Source: Circinella umbellata
Lineage: Eukaryota > Mucoromycota > Mucoromycetes > Mucorales > Lichtheimiaceae
DNA length: 64,000 bases
NCBI GenBank assembly: GCA_025093555.1
Contig: JAIWNF010000004.1
Coordinates: forward strand, 310,001 to 374,000
Direction of reading: 5' to 3'
The translations under genes were made by a program, and so were the position numbers. Of the stretch, positions 13,173-25,888 are shown one piece after another. The notes beneath the pieces are model-generated. The model searched no databases, had not been told where the DNA came from, and saw only the letters and a program-made list of their open reading frames with translations. The number at the start of each line of letters is the position of its first letter. The stretch's first letter is position 1.

Positions 13173-16100
13173 ATGACAGCAGAAACGGTAGCAAATGACG
13201 GAGCATTCTTGGAACAAAAGCTAGAAGCTACTGATCTAAATGGCGAGAATGACGAGGAATGCCCAGTAACTTTAATATCACCACCTTCTTCGACGTCTGA
13301 ACAGGAAAATCACCATATTGCAGGTATCTATCACTATTATATACACATACACACGTACACGCGCTATCAATTTTTCTCCTTGAGGACATGGGTTTTGCAT
13401 GTTTTAACTTGATATATATAAATATGTATAGAAAATTATAATATAGAGGAAAGTCCCGAGGAAAATAAATATACTGAAAAAGAAGAACAAGAACAAGAAG
13501 GCGGTGCTGCAGTAACGGCAGCAGTCGCAGCAGCAGTTGCAAGTGTAGGGCTTGGATCCGTAACAAAAACAGCAACAACAGCACCATCAGTCAAATCCCG
13601 TCCTTCGCCAATCCAAACCGGAAAAATTGCTGATAAAGAACAAGCTGAGAAAAGAGATGGTATAAATGAGAATGAACCAGCTGGACCTCCACCTCCACCA
13701 AAAAATATGGCAGAATACTTAACACCTCCCACCCCTGGTGTTCTGCCAATGGCAGATCCTAATTATCGTCGCCAACTTGAAGACGAAGAAATTATACAAG
13801 AAGAGAGCTCTCAATCCAATACATTTGCACCTGCAAATATTGATGTGAAACAAATCAAGGCAAATTTGCTTGGGCCAAGAGAACAAGAAGCTGCAGGTAA
13901 TGAAGAAGAAAAAACAATACAACGTTTAGTCTATTAATGACATTAAAAATTGTTCAGAAAAAAAAGAAACGAAAGACCCTGACTATCGAAATCTCTTTTA
14001 TCCCAATAACATTACTAGATGAAACGATGGCACAAGGAATTTCTGCTTTGTTCAACAATAAATTCTCGCAAGCCAAGGGTATCTTTGAATCCCACGCTCA
14101 TGAGTGAGTAGACTTGTCAGATACTTAATTACTATTATCGATTCGATTTCAACTATTAAAGCTAATTTTCGATGGGTGGTTGGATAATGATTATAGGGAT
14201 CTACTACATTCACTTGGATTAGGTTCTATGGCATTCTTAAAAGGTAATTAAAATAGTTGTGAAAAAGAAATGTAATGAATACGTTTTTCTTCAAAAAAAT
14301 AGTTTATATTTATTAATGATGTTACTTTTCTTGATAGCTATCACGGTAAGTTAGTTATATATTATATTGGTTTTCCACACATTGCATTAGGAACTCATCG
14401 GATCAGCTTGATACATAATTATAGTCCGCAAATCCGATAGATGCTGAGGTTGCCATAGCAACATTGACCGAAACATACCAGTTTGCTCAAGCACAAATTG
14501 AAGCAGCTCAAGCTAAGAAGCCATTTAAAGACACTGTATCACATATGTTTACCAACTTGATGGGAAGTAACACCACTGGATTGCCAACAAATACAAAACC
14601 ATTAAATCAAGATCAACTTAAACAACAACCTAACTTTATGGCAAATGGAGCGTTACGTGCACATATTATTAAAGCCGAATGTGGATTACTTATGAGTATG
14701 ATTCACATGTCACAGGAGACGGTGCTTGGATATTTAAAGATGGGGTTGAACTTACGTAGAGGTGATTATACACTCTTTCTTTTATAAATTGATTTTATTG
14801 TAATATATGCTCTTATGCCTATAGTAAACTAAATGAAGAAACAAAAAATTAGCTTATACGAGTTACAGTCTTGTCTGGCAAGAATATAAGAGAATGGGAC
14901 AAGAATTCAATCAACATATAGATAAGAACACTGTCAGCGCTATTCAGTTTGGCATTGGCTCAGTACATCTGTTACTGTCATCATTACCACCGAAGATTCT
15001 CAAAATTGTTTCCGCTTTTGGATGGAATGCAGATAAACATCTTGGTTTTGCACTTTTAAAGCTATGTCTTGAAGGTAGATGCATCCGTGCTCCACTTGCA
15101 TCGATGATGTAAGTAATAACTAACAATACGGCTTTTTTTTTTGAGAGAGAGGGAGACAGTTTGATTATATCTAACATATAAATGTATGTTCTTAAAATAG
15201 GTTACTTTCATACTACGTTATTTTGACATCGCATGCACCACTTATATTAAACGGTGCCTTGATGCAACCCGCTGTTGATTGCTTACTAGATGCACAAAAA
15301 ACATACCCAAGCTCAGCATTCTTTTTATACTTTGCTGGTCGCGTGTCACGGCTTACTCGTAGTATTTCATTGTCTACCCAGTCATTCAACTACACCAGCG
15401 AAGTAAGTCGTGGGGAATGGGCCGAAGTATCAATGGGACTGCTTGCTAGCTATGAAATTGCGTTCAATTCGGTCATGGAGCTGGATTGGGAATCGGCAGC
15501 ACAACAACTCGCGGCCATTGCTCCTGCACATACGAAGCCAGCATTTATTAAATATTTCTATGGTGCATGTATGGAAATGATGGGTAATAGAAGTGAGGCT
15601 ATTTTGGCATTTGCAGAAGCACCCGGTCTCGTTGTTGGTGGTGGATCTCAAGTAGAGCAATTCATTATAAACCGTTGCAAATTCTTTGAAAAAAGTGGTT
15701 ATCAGGATCTGGATCTGGTACAGCCTGCGCTCGAGATATTACTGCTTTGGAACCTGCTTCCCAATATGAGTGATAAAGCATTGGATATTTGTCTTGTTAA
15801 AGTGGATGAGACACTCGACAAAATTTATGAGCGAGAAAAGCAAGAATATCAAGTTCGAACAGTGGAAATCGCTCCTGTTATTGCTCCACCCGATTATTAT
15901 GATCAACGTGCAACACTGTTACTTATTAAATCATCGATATTAAATTCATTATCACGTGGTCGTGAAGCAATTCCTCATCTTAATTGGATATTAGATAATC
16001 GTGATCGAATCATTCACACTAAATGGGCTGTTCCATTTACTTATTGGTATGAATGTCTAAAAAACAAAAGATCCATGGATTTTTTTAATACGTAAACTAA

Positions 16101-16525
16101 AAGCTTTTTTTTCCTGCTTAGGGAATCCGGTGTTACATGTTGGTGCATGGAAGAGACTTCCCGTGCTCGCACATTATGGGAATCTGCTCTTAGTTTTTCA
16201 GGTTATCCTCTTGAATATCGATTGGCTATTGTGAGTAACTACTAATATAAATATATGAATATATATATTATTACTAATTTGTTTCTATGTAATAACTTAC
16301 ATCTTCGTTGTATAGCGCTTGAATCTGGCAATCACTCATGCCAATGAGCTTGGTATTGTAGCAGCTCAGGCACCTAAACCAGAAAAAGGAATTTCCACGC
16401 ATGGTCGTAAGCGTTTATCCCTTGCAAGTAAAATATCACCACCTGATTCTCCCGTATTGGACAAGAGTAATAATCAGTCCACATCCAAGATGTATAGCCC
16501 TCCAGCAAGTCCGACAATGTCTTAA
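13173..16525 (+). CDS. Iml2/TTC39-family tetratricopeptide protein
   Basis: Ten exons: 13173-13323, 13432-13896, 14019-14103, 14197-14243, 14338-14345, 14425-14761, 14853-15108, 15201-16046, 16122-16230, 16316-16525. They give 837 residues. Yeast Iml2 works in clearance of inclusion bodies with lipid droplets, and the animal relatives are TTC39A-C. The first 210 residues are disordered, with an Ala/Val-rich stretch and a P-P-P-P run. The family domain starts at E-T-M-A-Q-G-I-S-A-L-F. Further family blocks are F-G-I-G-S-V-H-L-L-L-S-S-L-P-P-K and H-L-G-F-A-L-L, followed by helical TPR-like repeats. The C-terminal 40 residues are Ser/Pro-rich with several S-P sites. The fifth exon is only 8 bases long. 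Function in this organism is inferred from family. Confidence 0.9.
14338..14345 (+). other. 8-nt microexon in the IML2-like gene
   Basis: CTATCACG is flanked by an upstream AG and a downstream GTAAGT. Including it joins the exon ending at 14243 to the one starting at 14425 in frame, giving A-I-T between F-L-K and S-A-N-P. Leaving it out shifts the frame. It is the shortest exon in the window. Confidence 0.75.
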
Positions 16526-17044
16526 AGAATAGGGAAAATGACATTTAATTCGTATATACTATAATTTTTTTGTGATTACTATTCCAACTAATTATCTTAG
16601 TTTATTTTATTAGTTTCGTTGTTAATAGCCTTTATATATATATACTACTACTACTACTATTACTACTGCTATTGTCAATTATGTATTTTTGTATTCATTC
16701 ATATATATTTGCTATCCTCATGTACTGTATAAATCTGAATATCAGTTTAGCACCATTTTTTATCGTGCATTTTGAATCATATATGGGAATAATGCAATGT
16801 GGGATAATAATTTATTTTTACATCGATGTTAATGTTCTCAAAACTATGTAATTTATGCTGAGGGAAGTGGATTTTGTTGTTTCGCTTGATCAAATGAAGG
16901 TATACCCCCACGCTGGTGGGTCATTTGTGAAACATCCAATAGTCCAAAACAGCGTGCCCAATTATCTTCAGAAACCAAAGTACCATACAGTCCCTTCATA
17001 TTATCACCGAGCTATCAAAAACAACATAGTATATATAATATAGT
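16526..17044. other. Convergent 3' intergenic region
   Basis: A spacer between the 3' ends of the IML2-like gene and the FUSC gene. It contains TA and CTA simple repeats near 16637-16675, and no gene is seen. Confidence 0.6.
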
Positions 17045-20000
17045 TTAAATAAAATATAAATCTGATAAGCATATACCAGCTGTTTTATCCCATTTTTCCA
17101 CTTTTCCTCTCATACAGTGCATGTCAATATTTACCTTATCAAGCTCCTGAATAATATTTTCCATCATAGCTACATAGGCATAGTAGACCATATAACTATC
17201 ATCTGAAGACACGTTCGCTGAAGGTAATATCTGTTCTAGTTTAGACATTAGGACCTGGCGTGATACCTCGGCTGCTGGTAAATACGGTGGTAAAGGCGTC
17301 TTGAGCTGCAATGCAGATGCTAAAAGGTAAAAATACAACAGAATATTGCCTGCCATATCCATCCACTCTTTGCTTGCTGGCAACATCAAAGATCGACGTA
17401 CTTGAATTGCCCATACATCCTTCAAAATAACAATTCGCATCGATAAAAATTTGTCCAATATACTTTGACATGATGTTAACATGTCATCATATTTCTTAAC
17501 AGGGAACGGGCCTTTGAGGCGTGGCTCATTTGGCGCATGCGTAAGGAGTTCTTGAAGACTAACCAAGCTAACTTGAAGGGCCAATTCAACCTTCTGAAAC
17601 TGCGCTGCGCGGATTTTATTCCGTTCCGCAAGCGCTTTCATTTGCTCTGGTGTTGGGGTATAGTCGGATCGATCTTGGGTATCATAAAACATTTCTTCAA
17701 TTAAAAGGGAATATACATCTTCGCTTGTATTGGCTGTAGTCTCAGAGTAGACAGCAATAAGCTGTTTGTATAGCCAGGAAAGATGTAAAAGAAGATCAGA
17801 TAAACCCTTTCTCAATTCTTTTCTTGCTTCATATGGCCAAATATATGAAGTTACAATAAGGCCTGCAGAACGTCTAATTGTTAGCATTTGTTTTTTTATG
17901 TTCATTAAGTATAGAAAAATAGTGTATAATAAGGACTAACCAATGATAACTCCTAAGGATACAGAAACACATCGTTTCCAAGCCAGCTCAATAACATAAG
18001 CAGTCGGATAATCTTCTCGATGATTGTAACTATATAGTACAATAAGATTGTATGCAAGAAGAGCAAATTGTCCAAATCGTCCATGTTTGTGATTTAAAAT
18101 AATATAAAAACACGGGATTGAAAATGTCCATGTGAGCAAAAGTAAAATAGCAGGGTATCCTTGAAAGAGGGTATAAATGACAGCAGCGACAATACATCCT
18201 AGAATTGTTGCTAGAACACGAAGAACACAAATAACATTGGTACCACCAACAGTTGGTGAGCATACAGCCATAATCTATATACATAAAATATAGATATCAT
18301 TAGTTAATGGAGCTATATAATATATGGTAGAAGAACAATAATGAAGCTATAGAAAACTGATTATTTACTGTGACTAAAGTCCATTCCATACGAAACTCGT
18401 GGAAATATTTTTGTGTTGCTGGTATAAACGCCAACATTGCAACTGCAACAGACACAACACTTGTTTTAATAGCATATTTGACTGTGTGCTGTCTAAACAG
18501 TGAGAAGAAACTCCAAAGTTTCAAAAAGAATTTGCGGATTTGAGTTGTAGGCGAAGGGGTCTGCAAAGTGTTATGAGTATTGTGATTATTCGGAACAAAA
18601 GTTTCTTCGGCGACCTTTTCATTCGAAGGAAGTTCATCACCTGGTTGACGTGGTCTCGCTAAATAATATATACACATAATATGGTTAGTGCTCAACTCAA
18701 AAAGAACACTACTGGAGCTTGCAATAAATAATGAGTCTTACCAAACATCAGCTGAACAACAGTCTTTAATCGTTTTAGGGGATTGGCTGGAATCTCGTGT
18801 TCATGGCCGTAAATACTTTCGACATAACCAGTAAGTATGACGAGTTCTTTCGCAAATTCAACCATGCAAAATACAAAAAAGTATACCAAAAAGACGTCTT
18901 CAGCAGGGAATTGTTTCATAAGATACGAGTGTAATTGACTTGAATCCATTTTTTGCCAAGATTCCTTTCGTTGTCTTTTACCTCCTTGTTTCTTTCGACG
19001 ATACAAATGTATCAGAGCACGTTGCTGAGATTCTTCAAACACCTCCAAGGCCATATTAATATTTTGTTTCATCAATCCAAAGGATGGTGTTCGACTTGTT
19101 ACGTTTCCAGTAAATCGTGCTTGGATATGGATAATAGTTTGTTTACATGTGTATGCTAAGGATTTCATGGGTGCTCTGATGGTACGAATAAACTGAACTA
19201 ATGCACCCTCAGACATCCCGTCATCATCAGCTTTTCCTTCTTCAAACTCTTCACTCCAGGATGTTTGAGCCTCGAGCGGTGATTCGGGTACTGTGCCCAA
19301 ATCGTGTGGATGACGGTATGGTATGCTTGTAGATGATAATTCACGTTCCATGTGAACAGCAGAGGTTGGGCTCTGAACTGCTGAATCGATGCCTTCAATA
19401 TGAAACAGATTATGTTCCATACTGTGTTCTCGACGTAATTCATTCTCCATTTTTCGCCGTTGACCGTCTGCTTTTACATTAATGGTTTCTCGTCGTTGTT
19501 GTTGCTGCTTTGGTTTCTGTGGTTGCTGTCCCAGATCACCTCTCAAAACAGTTGCTCCCTCATTTTTTGACTCCTGCATAGCTTCAAATTGAAGACCACA
19601 ACTACTACGCAAACCACTTATATGCTGTGCAAGTCGTTGCAGACTGGTGACCGTTTTATCGTATCCATCCGCATGACACCACATTTCCATACTGTAGAAT
19701 TCAAGCTTGGCTTCTTTGAGTGAATTTCGTAATGCAACAAAACTACTACGGTGTGATTTAATCGCATCTTCGAGCGATTTGTTGGCTGTAAATTCAGGAA
19801 GGTCCGCATCAAGTAGAAATGTTTTAGTCAACAGCTTTAACAAAATACGAATCGACATAAGAGTTGCATCAATATCGGTTCTGTATAAGTATCACAATAG
19901 TGAGTAAAAAAAATTAAGAGCTATTTTTCTTTTTCTTTGATTAAAAGAAAGTCTCTATCACCTACTTTAATTTTTTGATTGAACGCACTGGCCAAATTAA

Positions 20001-21612
20001 CACACTGACAGCCACAGAAATAGCCGTACCAATGATAACAATGAAGAATGTCTTTTCAATTTTGTCTGTGTCAAATTCCATACTATATGATGATTCTCGT
20101 ACAATAACCGAAAAAAGAATAATAAATGCCAAAGAAGATGCTAGCAGTATTATTAACATTCATTAGTTACATACACAATAGTAACCGGTGTTGATTTTAT
20201 CATTAACATAAAAAAACAAATTATCCATATATATTACCTGTCCGGATACTAGGTTTGTTAATATGTGCTTTGAAGTAGGAAATTACAAACGTACTACCCA
20301 ATAGCCATACACCTAACGTCACGATACAGGACTCCACGTACATTTGATGATCCACCATTAAATAATCACTGGTAGCCAAGCTCAGCAAGCATAGTGCTAA
20401 TGCCAACACAGTATACATTAATCCAAAACCCGCAGCTTCTACCATACCACCCATTGTCTTTGCTGGATTAAAGAAAACTGTTACTGTACAAACAACATGA
20501 CTTGATACTGTACATGAACAATGATGTCGTTATTATAATATATATAATAGTACACTATATTCCTTCTCCTTTTTTTCCAATATTTGTTACAATAATAAAA
20601 AAAAACCTACTACTATTTCCACCGATTAACCGATTCAAGTATGGAATGAAGGTGAATAAGGCACCCAGTATATACGCAAAGCTGCATTTCAATACCATTT
20701 TTTGTTTATACGACAGATGAGACCATGAAGCAACACGGGACCACCATGTATTAGGTCCAGATGCTGGAACTCCATTCAAGGGACGTTTTTGTTGCTGGTC
20801 CACACCATCGTCCGAATCTGATGAAGTATCCTCATAATGGTCTCTGGACGACACATTATTTTTAGATAATAAAGCAGTTGTTTCGGTTGGTCTGCAATAC
20901 AAAATAAAATATATATATATATATAGCATTCGTATTTTTAATATGACTACTTCTGTCGAATAATTCTGCAAGTGATTGAATTGGGGGGTCGTTATTATAG
21001 CTTTGTTACTTACATTTCATTGTTATAATTATAATTAATATTAGATTTGCCTTTGTTATTGTTATTATGATTGCTATAAATATGGTCTAAATGTGGAACT
21101 GTTGACAGTGATACGGATCTTTTCTGGCGTGTTCCATTATCCAAAACAACCTCAAAATAATTAAAATCGTCACTGAATGTTCCTAAAAAGGATGTAGGTG
21201 ATTTGGAAAGCTGCGCATTCTCTGATGCCCCATATCGCTGTTGTTGCTGATGCTGATGAGAGGATGACTTTGGTATCCACCAAGCATTACTATTATTAGT
21301 ATTGCCGTTCCCCACTGAAGCACCCATAGCTGTATGATATGACTGTAAAGACGCAGCTAAACCATTTTCTGAAGCAGGTGGTAAATAACTTCTTGCTCCA
21401 TAAGTTGTTGGTACAGAAGGTATAAAATTCATTGAATTTGATCGAGGCATTCTTGATTCCTGCTTTTCCTGTTGCTCCTCCTGTTGTTGTTTTGGTTTTT
21501 GCTGTAGACAGTGAGAACACGATAATTGTACACCGTGTTTGCAAAGTGAAGAGTTTGACATTGTTGTTATATATTCGAAGTGATCTTGATCTTGTTCTGC
21601 TGTATTCCACAT
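17045..21612 (-). CDS. FUSC/Bre4-like multi-pass membrane protein (DUF2421 type)
   Basis: Eight exons on the minus strand: 21014-21612, 20611-20891, 20238-20483, 19966-20140, 18742-19880, 18369-18658, 17941-18274, 17045-17862. They give 1293 residues. It has the layout of fungal 'ER transporter, 6TM N-terminal' proteins related to aromatic-acid exporters and S. pombe Bre4. The N-terminus is long and hydrophilic, with Asn and Gln runs. A first membrane block contains F-F-N-P-A-K-T-M-G-G-M. A long cytosolic loop (about residues 435-815) is followed by a second membrane block with S-P-T-V-G-G-T-N. A helical C-terminal domain closes the protein. The substrate is unknown. I start at the M-W-N-T ATG; the frame is open upstream, but that part reads as T-rich leader. 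The stop at 17047-17045 comes from simple read-through, and a possible later donor near 17077 was not used. Confidence 0.88.
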
Positions 21613-21838
21613 TGTAAAATTATTAGCATTAGTTAGAAAGAAAAAGGAAAAAGAAAAAAAGAAAAGTTTTGATTGAAAAGAGATTGAAAAATGTGTTCTC
21701 TCTTTTATAAAAAGAAAACAAAGAGGAAATACGACATTTCCAAACAAAATGGTACCTTATTTTTAACCCCTCGGGGTAGGTTAACCTTGGCCCCTTTTAG
21801 CTTACTCAAAGTCGAAAGTAAAATATAACGAGCTAAGC

Positions 21839-21860
21839 AAAAAAAAAAAAAAAAAAAAAA
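21839..21860. repeat. A22 homopolymer in the FUSC gene promoter
   Basis: Twenty-two consecutive A bases, a T22 tract when read in the direction of the FUSC gene. It lies 227 bases upstream of that start codon. Long dA:dT tracts disfavour nucleosomes in fungal promoters; the role here is inferred. Confidence 0.8.
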
Positions 21861-22150
21861 CTTAACTGTAGGTTGATTAATCCACATCATCACGAGTGCG
21901 TGTCCAACAAAGCCGCGTTCAAGTTACACAATGAAAGAGAACTGTTGTACAAGATCAAAACCATCATGTTCTTTTCAAATATTAAACAAGTTTCAATCCG
22001 TGTCTTAGAAACAAAAGCTTGATAATAAAACATAGAAAATTTTAAGGAGATACTAACAATTATTATTAACATCATTGTCGATCAAAATAAAAGATAAAAA
22101 ACATTACTCATTATTTTCATTCGTGGTTCATGTTTGAAAGATTCTATCCT

Positions 22151-22187
22151 CTTCCTTGTCTGAGTACGTATCTTCCTTGTCTGAGTA
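22151..22187. repeat. 21-bp tandem duplication
   Basis: The 16-mer CTTCCTTGTCTGAGTA occurs twice in direct order, starting at 22151 and 22172. This gives a 21-base period with identical copies. No gene lies near it. Confidence 0.8.
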
Positions 22188-23481
22188 TCTACTATCTCAA
22201 GAAAAAGTATTTTGCATAATAAGCGGGGAAACATTTCAAATCCAATTCATTCTGTTGTACAGGAATGCAAGGTTAAGTATGGGAAGAGATATATATAGTA
22301 TATTTCAAGAATAATGACTGTAGTAGAAAATAACTCATGATCTTGTAATTAAAAAATATTGGCTCAAATGTAGATCAATATTCTTTTTCTTCAGACAATT
22401 AACTCTTTACACACTAGGTAATAAGCAATAGGAAGATGACATATATCTCTAGTAGCATAACTAATATAACGCATGTCCCTTCTCAACCGCTATGGACATC
22501 AATAAATGTAAATTTGATTTTGACTTATACACACAACATATATTAAATATGAGTGGCCTGATTTTTCAACTTATAGAATATTGGGTCCAGAGAACTTTTT
22601 CTTCGGATATGCACAATTCTGAAAGAACCGACAACAAGCCAATTCAATAATTTGATACCAATATTCACTCACTTAAGCCAGCCTTTTATACAGAAATTTT
22701 TGTTCAAATTTATTATATATAAACAGCAATGCCGGTGGTAATATTGGTATTTGCTGTATTTCTACGAACTGCTACTTTAACAGTCACTATGCTGTCATTT
22801 GATTCGAATTATATTATGATCATGTAAACTATAGTACCAGCGTTATCAACACCAATACCGCTTATTTGACCATTTAAATATATTATTAAAAGTATACATT
22901 ATTCCTTGTTTGTCTTGTCTTCTTCATGTGGATTACAGCACCAACTTGTGTACATAACGATATAGTGAAAGAAGATAATAAATATTAAACGTTATACATA
23001 AAAAGTTGAACTGCTAATATAAGTTTCATAAACATTTTTAAGTTATATAACGATAATTACTGTATAAATAGTGTATAAATAGTTGGACATAGAGTAATTA
23101 TATCAGATTGAGAGATTGTTATATATTTTTGAGAAAATATAAAAGTGAGGTGTCCGTAGCAAATCCCTTTTGATAAACATAACATACTCGATATGAAGTA
23201 CGTAAAAATTAAATTTCCTACTGCTTGCACAACAAAGGATATCAATAATATTTTTCTATAGATATTCTACTAGTAGTGTAATAACTTAGTTTACCATCTT
23301 ACACTTTCTTTCGAATAAACTATATACCCGCACTAGTTCATTAATTGGCTATACTTGCACTGTGTACTCTGAATGAGTAACAGGCTTCTTCCATTAGTGA
23401 AGAAGAATTTCGGCTTGCGTATATGGATGAAGTAATAAGGGACTGGTCTGAATATACTCGAAATGACTAATGAAATATGGA

Positions 23482-23510
23482 AAGCCAAGGTGGCTGAGTG
23501 ATTAATCGCT
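23482..23510 (+). repeat. tRNA-like 5' fragment with an A box
   Basis: The segment begins GCCAAGG, followed by TGGCTGAGTGATTAA. It looks like the acceptor and D-arm start of a tRNA-Leu/Ser; the usual A box differs by one base (GGTTAA). No matching 3' acceptor strand and no GGTTCGA-type B box follow in the next 90 bases, so it is not a working tRNA. It may be a tRNA fragment or the head of a decayed SINE. Confidence 0.35.
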
Positions 23511-25888
23511 CGCAATATTGTGCTTCTAAGTCCATCTACCATCGGATTCTTTAGCTGTACAGATTTCTGTACCGTATTATCGTATTATGTTACAGCTATT
23601 GTATATCATCAGACAACGAATAACTGGCAAAAAAAAAATTTCTGCAGTATACTGTATTACAGAATATATAAAATGTTGTTCTGTGAGCGCGATGATTTGC
23701 GATATGAAATAAGTGTACGGTGCCGAATTTTAAAGCATTGATATTGTATCAGTCGTTTATAAAATACTAAGCTAAAGAAAACGTTAGTTTATAATAGCAG
23801 TGTCAAAAAAAAATTAAAAAGCTTTTTCTTTTGGATTTTTTGAATGAGTGAAAACTTTTACATCAATATTGCAAAATAAGATCATCAAAGCAGCCCATCT
23901 ATCACAGCTAAAGTCTCTGGGCCCAGCTAAAAGATCATCTGAAAAGTCTGGAATAATATAGCAGTCTGATGGTTACTAGCATCAAAGTCTATAATAAAAC
24001 ATACGAAAAATACAAATTAATGAAAGAGCAAAATTTCACACTAACATCTTATCTTATTCATTAAGCACCTTAACAATTGCTATCTTTAACAGATCGGGTC
24101 GCAAACATTATTTCTTCATATGTAACAAAAAATATACACCATTGGTCAAAATAGTTCGCATTGTCTAGTGCTATGGAATTAAGAATGTAAAAACACCGGA
24201 GATTCTAAGGGTCTAACTCTGATAGAGATAAAAAGGATCCTCTTAAGAACAAGATTATCATACTTTTAAGATAAAAAATTCTAAGATACATTCTTCAGAT
24301 GACATACCAGAAATAACCCATCATAATAAACAACTTATATAAATAGACCAACTCATGCATAGAATAATAATCTTTATTTTATTTTCGAAAATAAATACTG
24401 TTTCAAAGGACTCGTCGTTTTATTTATTTATTTTTTATTGTTGAATTAAACTGTTATTCTATCGTACACCCCCTTTGGTATATTTGTGCATGTACCTTAT
24501 TCTTTCTCTTTGTTGGTGACAAAAACAGTACAATAGATACTGTTCTACTAATACAAATATATAATGATCCAGTACGGCGGATGTTTACTCTACTCTTACA
24601 AAATTATACTATAATAATCGTACAAAGTAATTCTACAAAAAAAAACAAAAATCGTACCTACAAAATAATGGACTATCTATCGTTTTGTTTTGGGGTGGAT
24701 AACACAGTAAGAAATAATGATAATACTGCTGCTATTAGTATATAAATCAAATCTTACATGAAATAATAGGAAAACTGCTTACTTCATAATAACAATAGAA
24801 ATATCGAGTAAAAAAAGATAATAATAACTACACAAAAGGTTAAGACAATTTTATTGGCTAAATTTTATTTTATGAATGTCGGAAATGGCAATACTATTTT
24901 ACCGACGTGAGGCAACTTCTTTGATTAACGTTTTTTAAGTCAGCAAAAAGAAGCATTACGGTTTTGTATTCTAAGCGTTGAAATCCCTCGGGAGAACGCG
25001 GAGAATCAGGTTTCCCGTAAAACTTTGTCAAATGATGATAACCTATCTCCTGAAGAAGAAATGTTGATACTTTACAATTTATAAGACTACAACGGTATCT
25101 GATGCAAATTGTACTAAAAGCAGAAGCTTTTATGCTTTGTTCTATTCTTTTTAATAATAAAAAAATTAATGTTATTTTTGTTTGCTAATAATGTTTTATT
25201 GTTTCTTTCCATCGCAGAAATAAGTAGTAAAAGAAGATACAAGTTTTTGGGATTATTGAAAAATGTTGTCAGTTAAGAATATGTTACAAAGTTTTGGTGT
25301 AACAAGAATATGAATTGCTGCAGTAAATTGTTTACATCCCTTTTCTTTTTCTCTGACAGTATGCATTATCTTCACATTTTTTTGAAATTAAATTTATTCT
25401 CCAAGTTAAACCAGGTTGTACTATGGTCTCTGCTTAGGGGAAAGGTTAATATAAACATATATATTTCTTTTTGGCCATGATTATTGTACAGTGGAGAGAC
25501 CGTGATAACTTTTCTTTGCTACTCGTTAGATACTATTTCTGCAAGTCAAGCTGTCATGGAAACTACAACGCTGGCGATGTACAATTTAATTCGAGCTAAA
25601 TGAAATAATAATAACAAGCATAACTACAGGAGCAGTTTCCGCAATAGTGACCAGGTGTAGATTTATGAATATCAAGTTATTTTATTCATGACTGAAAGAA
25701 AGAAAAAGGAAAGCGCGTTATTGCGTGTTATAGAGCGCGACCGCGATTTATTCACGAGACTTTTTTTTTTAATTTTGGATCTGCGGAAAAAGAGTGTTTG
25801 CATTCTTTCCCCTTTTGCCTTTTGCCTTTTGTGTAAAAATACATAATTATTTTAAGTTATATATAACCAACGAACAGCGATAATAATA

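Larger units (their letters stand above)
21613..25888. other. Long divergent intergenic region
   Basis: It separates the starts of the FUSC gene (-) and kinesin-5 (+). It is AT-rich with no intact gene. It includes an A22 tract, a 21-bp tandem duplication and a tRNA-like A-box fragment, each listed separately. The last 200 bases before 25889 hold the kinesin promoter, with a CCTTTTGCCTTTTGCCTTTTG repeat-like stretch around 25808-25832. Confidence 0.65.

Noticed and set aside
13897..13957. Earlier acceptor TTGTTCAG for the second intron of the IML2-like gene
   Set aside because: It leads to an in-frame stop after 22 codons, whereas the later TTACTAG acceptor at 14018 keeps the family domain in frame.
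23482..23560. Functional tRNA gene
   Set aside because: Only the 5' half looks tRNA-like; no B box and no matching 3' acceptor strand.
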